Part shown: positions 22,169 to 25,845 of the stretch, piece by piece
How the letters are laid out: the number at the start of each line of letters is the position of its first letter
Position numbering within the stretch: the first letter of the stretch is position 1
DNA from: a virus
Direction: 5' to 3' (one strand)
IMG/VR virus record: IMGVR_UViG_3300021373_002194
Location: 1 to 25,845 of that record
Length of the DNA: 25,845 nucleotides
The notes under the pieces: model-generated
What the model was told of the DNA's origin: nothing
The model's input: the letters and a program-made list of their open reading frames with translations, nothing else
The model's database searches: none
Program-made: the position numbers and the translations under genes

Positions 22169-22351
22169 ATGGCTACACTTAAGAATAAACTACGTAAAAA
22201 GCACTTCGATACCAAGTTCCGTAAAAAGAAAGCTCTGGATAATTTAGCTGCCTTTGATATGGAATATGCACACAACCACGATATTAATGAAATCCTTCGT
22301 GGTAACGAAGCATACGCAGAGTTTCTTAACGAGAAGAATAATGGATATTGA
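22169..22351 (+). CDS. Small basic protein upstream of gp33
   Basis: A 60-residue protein with a strongly basic N-terminus (TLKNKLRKKHFDTKFRKKKA) and a neutral to acidic C-terminus. AGGAGG (22153-22158) is an ideal ribosome site for ATG 22169. It overlaps the gp33-like start by 11 nt. The basic N-terminus suggests contact with nucleic acid or with an acidic protein partner, but no family is recognised. Confidence 0.55.
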   Translation: MATLKNKLRKKHFDTKFRKKKALDNLAAFDMEYAHNHDINEILRGNEAYAEFLNEKNNGY

Positions 22352-22571
22352 ATACAAGATCCTAAGCCGAAAACGTTTCTGCGACATGGTCGAAGAGTAC
22401 ATCTACATGAAGGATGTACCTTATATGGAAGCTGTTATTGATTTAATGGGCGAGCATGAAATAGAAGCAGATCGAATACCAAATTTAATCAATACATCGA
22501 TTAGGGATAAGATCGAAGCTGAGGCTCGTGATCTTAACTTCCTAGAACAAATTAACAAGTTGCCATTATGA
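22341..22571 (+). CDS. 33: Late-transcription coactivator, gp33-like
   Basis: A 76-residue protein: MDIEYKILSRKRFCDMVEEY, then YMEAVIDLMGEHEIEADRIP, then IRDKIEAEARDLNFLEQINK ending LPL. The pattern (MVExY, then YMEAV, an EhxIExxxIPxLI segment, then IxxEAxxLNFL near a hydrophobic C-terminus) matches the gp33 late-promoter accessory proteins of T4-like cyanophages as I recall them. In T4, gp33 links RNA polymerase to the sliding clamp. Its position close to gp32 also matches T4 gene order. I reject the longer frame starting at 22254, whose first 29 residues overlap another gene and look non-coding. Confidence 0.6.
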   Translation: MDIEYKILSRKRFCDMVEEYIYMKDVPYMEAVIDLMGEHEIEADRIPNLINTSIRDKIEAEARDLNFLEQINKLPL

Positions 22572-22897
22572 AAAGATTGAGAAATTTTATGTTACGTTTA
22601 ATTGGAATGTACATCCCCTTTGTCCTGGTTATCCTAGGCATCGGAGCATGCAGCTATATCTACAAGGATAACTTCCTTGATAGGTTTAAGCAAGAGGGGA
22701 CGGTAGATGCACCAGAATCACCCGTACTGGAGAGTGAGGAAGAACCCGTTATCGTGGAAGAACCAGTTATTGAAGAGGAGCAGCCTGATGCCGTGGAAGT
22801 GGATGCCAGTGAAGGGGAGCTATCAGCAGGTACCTTACCCGGAATCGGAGAGTGTGTCTGCCCAGATCAAAGCACCCCAGCTCTGGAAGAAGAATAA
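22568..22897 (+). CDS. Membrane-anchored acidic protein
   Basis: A 109-residue protein with a basic N-terminus (MKRLRNFMLRLIG), one transmembrane helix (about residues 14-32, containing Cys28), then a Glu- and Pro-rich periplasmic region with an EEPVI tandem repeat (EEEPVIVEEPVIEEE). A Cys pair (ECVCPD) lies near the end. The topology resembles small inner-membrane spanin-like or tether proteins, but no coiled coil is evident. ATG 22568 overlaps the gp33 stop (ATGA). A second frame with its own strong ribosome site overlaps the 3' half. Confidence 0.55.
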   Translation: MKRLRNFMLRLIGMYIPFVLVILGIGACSYIYKDNFLDRFKQEGTVDAPESPVLESEEEPVIVEEPVIEEEQPDAVEVDASEGELSAGTLPGIGECVCPDQSTPALEEE

Positions 22898-22997
22898 TAT
22901 AGAGGATGACGGTTTTATCACCGTCCATCCTGATTTGAATCCTCCACTTGAACCCATGGAGGTAGAGGAAGGGTCAATCACTTTTCCTGAAAAATAA
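22707..22997 (+). CDS. Overlapping-frame protein of unknown function
   Basis: A 96-residue frame lies inside and beyond the 3' half of the 22568-22897 gene, in another frame. AGAGGGGA (22693-22700) sits 6 nt before ATG 22707, a strong ribosome site. The N-terminal half is basic and Trp-rich, as expected of a shadow frame. The last 35 residues (NNIEDDGFITVHPDLNPPLE, then PMEVEEGSITFPEK) lie beyond the other gene and look like real protein. It may be a true nested gene, or the end of a frameshifted longer product. No signal peptide is present, so it is not a classic Rz1. Confidence 0.4.
   Translation: MHQNHPYWRVRKNPLSWKNQLLKRSSLMPWKWMPVKGSYQQVPYPESESVSAQIKAPQLWKKNNIEDDGFITVHPDLNPPLEPMEVEEGSITFPEK
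22903..22931. other. Imperfect hairpin inside the overlapping frame
   Basis: AGGATGACGGT (22903-22913) pairs with ACCGTCCATCCT (22920-22931) around a 6-nt loop, with one bulged C. It begins 6 nt after the stop of the 22568-22897 gene. There is no T-run afterwards, so a standard intrinsic terminator is not supported. It could be a weak terminator, an mRNA-end structure or a chance pairing within coding sequence. Confidence 0.35.
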
Positions 22998-23001
22998 GGG
23001 G

Positions 23002-23030
23002 TTTACAAATACAAAAAAATATAGTACAAT
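23002..23030 (+). promoter_or_regulatory. Sigma70-like promoter of gp32 with GGGGTTTACAAA element
   Basis: The -35 hexamer TTTACA (23002-23007) and -10 hexamer TACAAT (23025-23030) have an exact 17-nt spacer, 39 nt before the gp32 start codon. The -35 box sits in GGGGTTTACAAA (22998-23009), identical to the element at 20101-20112. AAGGAT (23054-23059) is the ribosome site. This is the clearest promoter in the window and fits early or middle expression of a replication protein. Confidence 0.7.
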
Positions 23031-23069
23031 ACAAACTTCATATTACGAATATACAAGGATACAAGAAAT

Positions 23070-23984
23070 ATGTCATTAGCAGCACTTAAAAACTCCCGCA
23101 ACTCCTCTATCGATAAGCTTCTGAATGCAGCTCAAAGCCTGAACGAACCGACTGAGCGTCGTGGTCCAGATGAGCGTATGTGGAAACCTACTGTCGATAA
23201 GTCCGGTAACGGGTACGCTGTAATCCGATTCCTTCCTACACCTGAAGGTGAGGACCTTCCGTTTGCACGGTACTGGGATCACTTCTTCCAGAACAAGACT
23301 ACCGGCCTCTACTATGTAGAGAAGTCCCTGACCACTATCGGTCAGAAGGACCCAGTCGGTGAGCTTAACTCCAAGCTCTGGAATGCAGGCGGTGAAGGTT
23401 CCCCTGAACGAGATCAGGCTCGGGAACAGAAGCGCCGTCTCCACTACGTATCAAACATCTATGTAGTATCGGACAGCCAGGCGCCCGAGAATGAAGGTAA
23501 GGTGTTCCTCTATCAGTACGGTCAGAAGATCTATGAAAAGCTGATGCAGGCAATGCAGCCTGAGTTTCCAGATGATGATCCGGTCAATCCGTTTGATATG
23601 TGGGAAGGTGCGGACTTTAAACTGAAGATTCGCAACGTGGCCGGTTGGCGTAACTACGATGCTGCAGCCTTTGCCGCACCGTCTGCCTTGGCTGATGATG
23701 AGACACTGGATCGCATCTACTCTCAGGTACACTCACTTAAAGAGTTTACTGATCCATCGACCTTCAAGTCATATGAAGAACTGAAGGCTCAGCTGGATAC
23801 TGTACTTGGTGAGAGTCCAAGCATGACTACTCAGCAGCGAGAGGACCTGTCTATTACAGCCGAATCAGCACCAATGAAGTCAGTTGAGGCCGTCTCTGCA
23901 GCTCCACAGGAGACTCTGGATACCTCGAGTGATGACGATGACGACACTATGTCGTACTTCTCCAAGTTGGCTAACGCAGACTAG
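23070..23984 (+). CDS. 32: Single-stranded DNA-binding protein, gp32-like
   Basis: This 304-residue protein matches T4 gp32. The N-terminus (MSLAALKNSRNSSIDKLLNA) is the cooperative self-assembly region. The OB-fold core contains WKPTVDKSGNGYAVIRFLP, YYVEKSLTTIGQKDPVGELN, YVSNIYVVSDSQAPENEGKV and FLYQYGQKIYEKL, then WEGADFKLKIRNVAGWRNYD. The C-terminal tail is acidic (TSSDDDDDTMS) and would bind replication partners. The T4 zinc-binding cysteines are absent (CPVC is replaced by DPVG), so no zinc site is expected. Every arginine codon I read is CGN. Its stop overlaps the convergent gene's stop in CTAG (23981-23984). Confidence 0.9.
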   Translation: MSLAALKNSRNSSIDKLLNAAQSLNEPTERRGPDERMWKPTVDKSGNGYAVIRFLPTPEGEDLPFARYWDHFFQNKTTGLYYVEKSLTTIGQKDPVGELNSKLWNAGGEGSPERDQAREQKRRLHYVSNIYVVSDSQAPENEGKVFLYQYGQKIYEKLMQAMQPEFPDDDPVNPFDMWEGADFKLKIRNVAGWRNYDAAAFAAPSALADDETLDRIYSQVHSLKEFTDPSTFKSYEELKAQLDTVLGESPSMTTQQREDLSITAESAPMKSVEAVSAAPQETLDTSSDDDDDTMSYFSKLANAD

Positions 23985-25845
23985 TCAGCTGCGTAATTAA
24001 TCACCGGTGGAGTCTCCGGAGCAACAAAGCTGTTGCTTACACTGCTATTTGATGATGCATCAATAGAAGTGACAGATGGAGTTCCACCGGTGGATATTAC
24101 AGTAACTTCTCTGGCCCTGATCTCAGCCTGATCGAGAGTACGTGCAGATACTGCAGTAGGAGAAACTCCGAATCCTCTCATGTCTCCGGAGACTCCGACA
24201 ATATTCCTAATCTTTTCGATCTGAACAGCCATCTCATCTAAGCGTAAGCTTGGGTCAAAGATAGAGACAGTCCTCCGATCTCCTTTAGCTAAGTCCTCAA
24301 GTTCAGGCAAAGCCCTCTTGATATTCTTAGTGAGTTTGCTGAAGTCAATCTCTTTTACATCTATATCAATCTCAGAAAACATCTTTAAAGCATTTGCCAC
24401 AGACAGCAGGCCATCGCCCACCTTGTTGATATCATCTTGCTTATCTGCCAGCTTGAGAACTTCATCGATAGGACTCTTTGATCCAGTAAAGAAGCCAAGG
24501 ATCTTTTCACCAGCATTCGCTAATGCACCGATTCCATCAGACAGTGACACTGCAGCTATTCCCGCCGCCAGCTCACCCATCGTCATTGCAAAGTCTCCTG
24601 TCCTATACTTTGCAGCGATATCGTTGATGCTCAGCAGCTTCTCAACATCTTCAACGATTCTTTCAGGCCCGTCGTCATCTATCAGATCAACGAATGAGTT
24701 CATCCCTTTAGAAGTAGCAAATGCAGCAAGACCCGCTGCTATGGCTGTCATGGCTACAAAGAACGTGCCGCCTTGCTTAAGAAACTCAAAGTCGTTACCC
24801 GTTCCCATGTCGTTGAGAGACAGGAGGGTGTGAACGTTGTCTACAATTCTTTCAGCCCAGTTCTGGCCTTGGAAGAAGTCTATGACTCCTGATGTAGCTC
24901 CAGAAGCAGCAACAGCCCCTTCACCTAAAGCAAACGCCACCAGCCCAGCACTCAGAACTCCCATGGCTCCAGTGAACAGAGCGGACTCCCCAAGCATCTT
25001 AAAGCCACCACCGATAGCGTCATCGATCGATAGAAGGGTAAGCACATTCTGCTTTATGGCCTCTGCCCAGTTTTGCCCTGAGAATAATTCAACAGCAGCG
25101 GCAGCGCTAGCAGAGCCCGAGGCTAGACCTTCTCCTACAGCAAATGCAGCAAGACCGGCACCTAATAGAGCCAGAGCCCCTGTAGTACCGAAGGCTTCAC
25201 CAAACATCTGAGCCTCACCGCCTTTAAACTCATCTCCAATGGAAAGTAGAGTCAATACGTTCTGCTTTACATTTTCTGCCCAGTTGCCTTTGCTGAACAT
25301 CTCTACTGCAGTGCTTATTCCTTGAGCGCCTGAAGCTAGACCTTCTCCTACAGCAAATGCAGCAAGACCGGCTCCCAGCGCTAAGAATGCTCCACCAGTT
25401 CCAAACGCTTCATATAAAAGCTGAGCCTCACCGCCTTTAAACCCATCTCCAATTGAGAGGAGTGTCAATACGTTTTGCTTTACAGTTTCAGTCCAGCCTT
25501 CTTTAGTGAATAGCTCTACGCCTTCGGCCATTCCAGATGAAACTGTAGCCAGTGCTGATCCTGCAGAGAATGCAATTAATCCTAGACCCAATGCGCCGAG
25601 AGTGCTGGCTACAACAGCAACATCTCCGGCTGACTCAACATCATCCTTAATAGCAAGGATCTCATTGACATTGGCACGAACCTTCTTACCGTCCAAGTTA
25701 TCGATAGCAAATAGAAGAGCAGCCAGACCAGCAAGGCCAATGCCGGCTCCGCCTAAAGCTGCGCCGGCGCCTACACCTACTCCTCCAGCAAGAAGACCGG
25801 CGCCGGCACCTATCCCTCCTAGGCCCATGCCTAATCCACCGAACA
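23981..25845 (-). CDS. Repeat-rich virion structural/tape-measure-like protein (5' end outside window)
   Basis: At least 620 codons on the minus strand; the frame stays open past ATG 25828 (preceding residues FGGLG), so the gene continues outside. The protein is Gly/Ala-rich at the start and then has tandem units of about 71 residues. Each contains NWAExxKQNVLTLLSIxD, then a Gly/Ala hydrophobic helix (LGAGLAAFAVGEGLASG), then AVELFS. At least four clear units and two degenerate ones are visible. The C-terminal 180 residues are charged, helical, then Ser/Thr-rich. Long repeated amphipathic and hydrophobic helices suit a tail tape measure or a membrane-active virion protein. The exact role is uncertain. 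Confidence 0.6.
   Translation of the reverse strand, partial: FGGLGMGLGGIGAGAGLLAGGVGVGAGAALGGAGIGLAGLAALLFAIDNLDGKKVRANVNEILAIKDDVESAGDVAVVASTLGALGLGLIAFSAGSALATVSSGMAEGVELFTKEGWTETVKQNVLTLLSIGDGFKGGEAQLLYEAFGTGGAFLALGAGLAAFAVGEGLASGAQGISTAVEMFSKGNWAENVKQNVLTLLSIGDEFKGGEAQMFGEAFGTTGALALLGAGLAAFAVGEGLASGSASAAAAVELFSGQNWAEAIKQNVLTLLSIDDAIGGGFKMLGESALFTGAMGVLSAGLVAFALGEGAVAASGATSGVIDFFQGQNWAERIVDNVHTLLSLNDMGTGNDFEFLKQGGTFFVAMTAIAAGLAAFATSKGMNSFVDLIDDDGPERIVEDVEKLLSINDIAAKYRTGDFAMTMGELAAGIAAVSLSDGIGALANAGEKILGFFTGSKSPIDEVLKLADKQDDINKVGDGLLSVANALKMFSEIDIDVKEIDFSKLTKNIKRALPELEDLAKGDRRTVSIFDPSLRLDEMAVQIEKIRNIVGVSGDMRGFGVSPTAVSARTLDQAEIRAREVTVISTGGTPSVTSIDASSNSSVSNSFVAPETPPVINYAAD
25122..25159. repeat. 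38-bp direct repeat, copy 1, inside the repeat-rich gene
   Basis: The 38 bases at 25122-25159 (GCTAGACCTTCTCCTACAGC and onward) recur exactly at 25335-25372, 213 bp away. That distance equals the 71-residue protein repeat period. The copies encode the conserved AGLAAFAVGEGLAS segment. Near-identical DNA suggests recent duplication or gene conversion between units. Confidence 0.8.
25335..25372. repeat. 38-bp direct repeat, copy 2, inside the repeat-rich gene
   Basis: Exact second copy of the 25122-25159 sequence, one repeat period (213 bp) away. Flanking bases also match in part (GCAAGACCGGCTCC versus GCAAGACCGGCACC). Other units have diverged further, so these two are the youngest or most recently homogenised pair. 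Confidence 0.8.

Noticed and set aside
22162-22169. Second TATAAATA match
   Set aside because: It lies between an AGGAGG ribosome site and ATG 22169, so it would start RNA inside the gene. It is more simply explained as AT-rich spacer.
22254-22340. Longer N-terminus for the gp33-like gene
   Set aside because: These 29 codons lie within the well-supported 60-residue gene; ATG 22341 gives a product starting at the conserved region.
22568-22997. Rz/Rz1-type spanin pair
   Set aside because: The first protein has a membrane anchor but no clear coiled coil, and the nested frame has no signal peptide or lipobox.
24318-25211. Plus-strand frames of 171 and 124 codons opposite the repeat-rich gene
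   Set aside because: Their Ser/Pro/Ala composition is the antisense of Gly/Ala-rich repeats; they break at repeat boundaries and have no start signals.

Overview
The window looks like part of the genome of a large, lytic, T4-like marine myovirus (Caudoviricetes, Gram-negative host). The supporting genes are a gp32-type single-stranded DNA-binding protein, a probable gp33-type late-transcription coactivator next to it, PhoH, a ClpP-like protease, a DUF932 protein, two phage tRNA genes, a T4-style late promoter (TATAAATA) before a long fibre-like gene, and very dense gene packing with ATGA/TAATG overlaps. Both ends of the window cut through genes. No stretch over about 300 bases lacks a gene.

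Layout. (1) 1-5043: the tail end of an incoming gene, a HAD-type nucleotidase, two small glycine-zipper envelope proteins (one clear lipoprotein), tRNA-Arg(TCT), a late promoter, a 913-residue fibre/adhesin-like protein and two small proteins. (2) 5054-10598: tRNA-Thr(TGT), then a metabolic and housekeeping block: GMP reductase, heme oxygenase, ferredoxin-dependent bilin reductase, a small conserved protein, PhoH, small proteins, a cupin, a PD-(D/E)XK nuclease, a zinc-finger-like protein and a ClpP-like protease. (3) 10588-18743: an uninterrupted, overlapping glycan-modification cluster: DUF6165, two GT9-like paralogues, a nucleotidyltransferase-cupin fusion, a CAP59/GT69-like transferase, a ColD-like PLP sugar dehydratase, GDP-mannose 4,6-dehydratase, a SAM methyltransferase, two DxD glycosyltransferases and a Rossmann-like protein. 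(4) 18744-23984: three sigma70-like promoters, each with exactly 17 nt between hexamers, heading DUF932, a lysozyme-like protein and gp32. Between them lie a class I fructose-bisphosphate aldolase, small proteins and gp33. (5) 23981-25845, minus strand: a glycine/alanine-rich protein with about 71-residue repeats, resembling a tape-measure or other virion structural protein and running off the window.

The most exciting content is the two-gene pigment module at 6241-7477. Heme oxygenase would open heme to biliverdin, and the overlapping bilin reductase would reduce it to a phycobilin. The layout resembles the heme oxygenase plus PcyX pairs reported from uncultured oceanic viruses. No photosystem or antenna gene is visible in the window, so the host and the use of the bilin are open questions.

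The second point of interest is the glycan cluster. GDP-mannose dehydratase makes GDP-4-keto-6-deoxymannose, and the gene just before it has the His-His active-site signature of ColD, which uses that compound to make a 3,6-dideoxy sugar. The glycan genes use mostly AGA for arginine where I sampled them, while DUF932 and gp32 use only CGN. The phage tRNA-Arg(TCT) reads AGA.

All functional calls come from reading motifs by eye. Subtype assignments (PcyX versus PcyA/PebS, ColD versus other DegT enzymes, gp33, tape measure) are inferences that need alignments.
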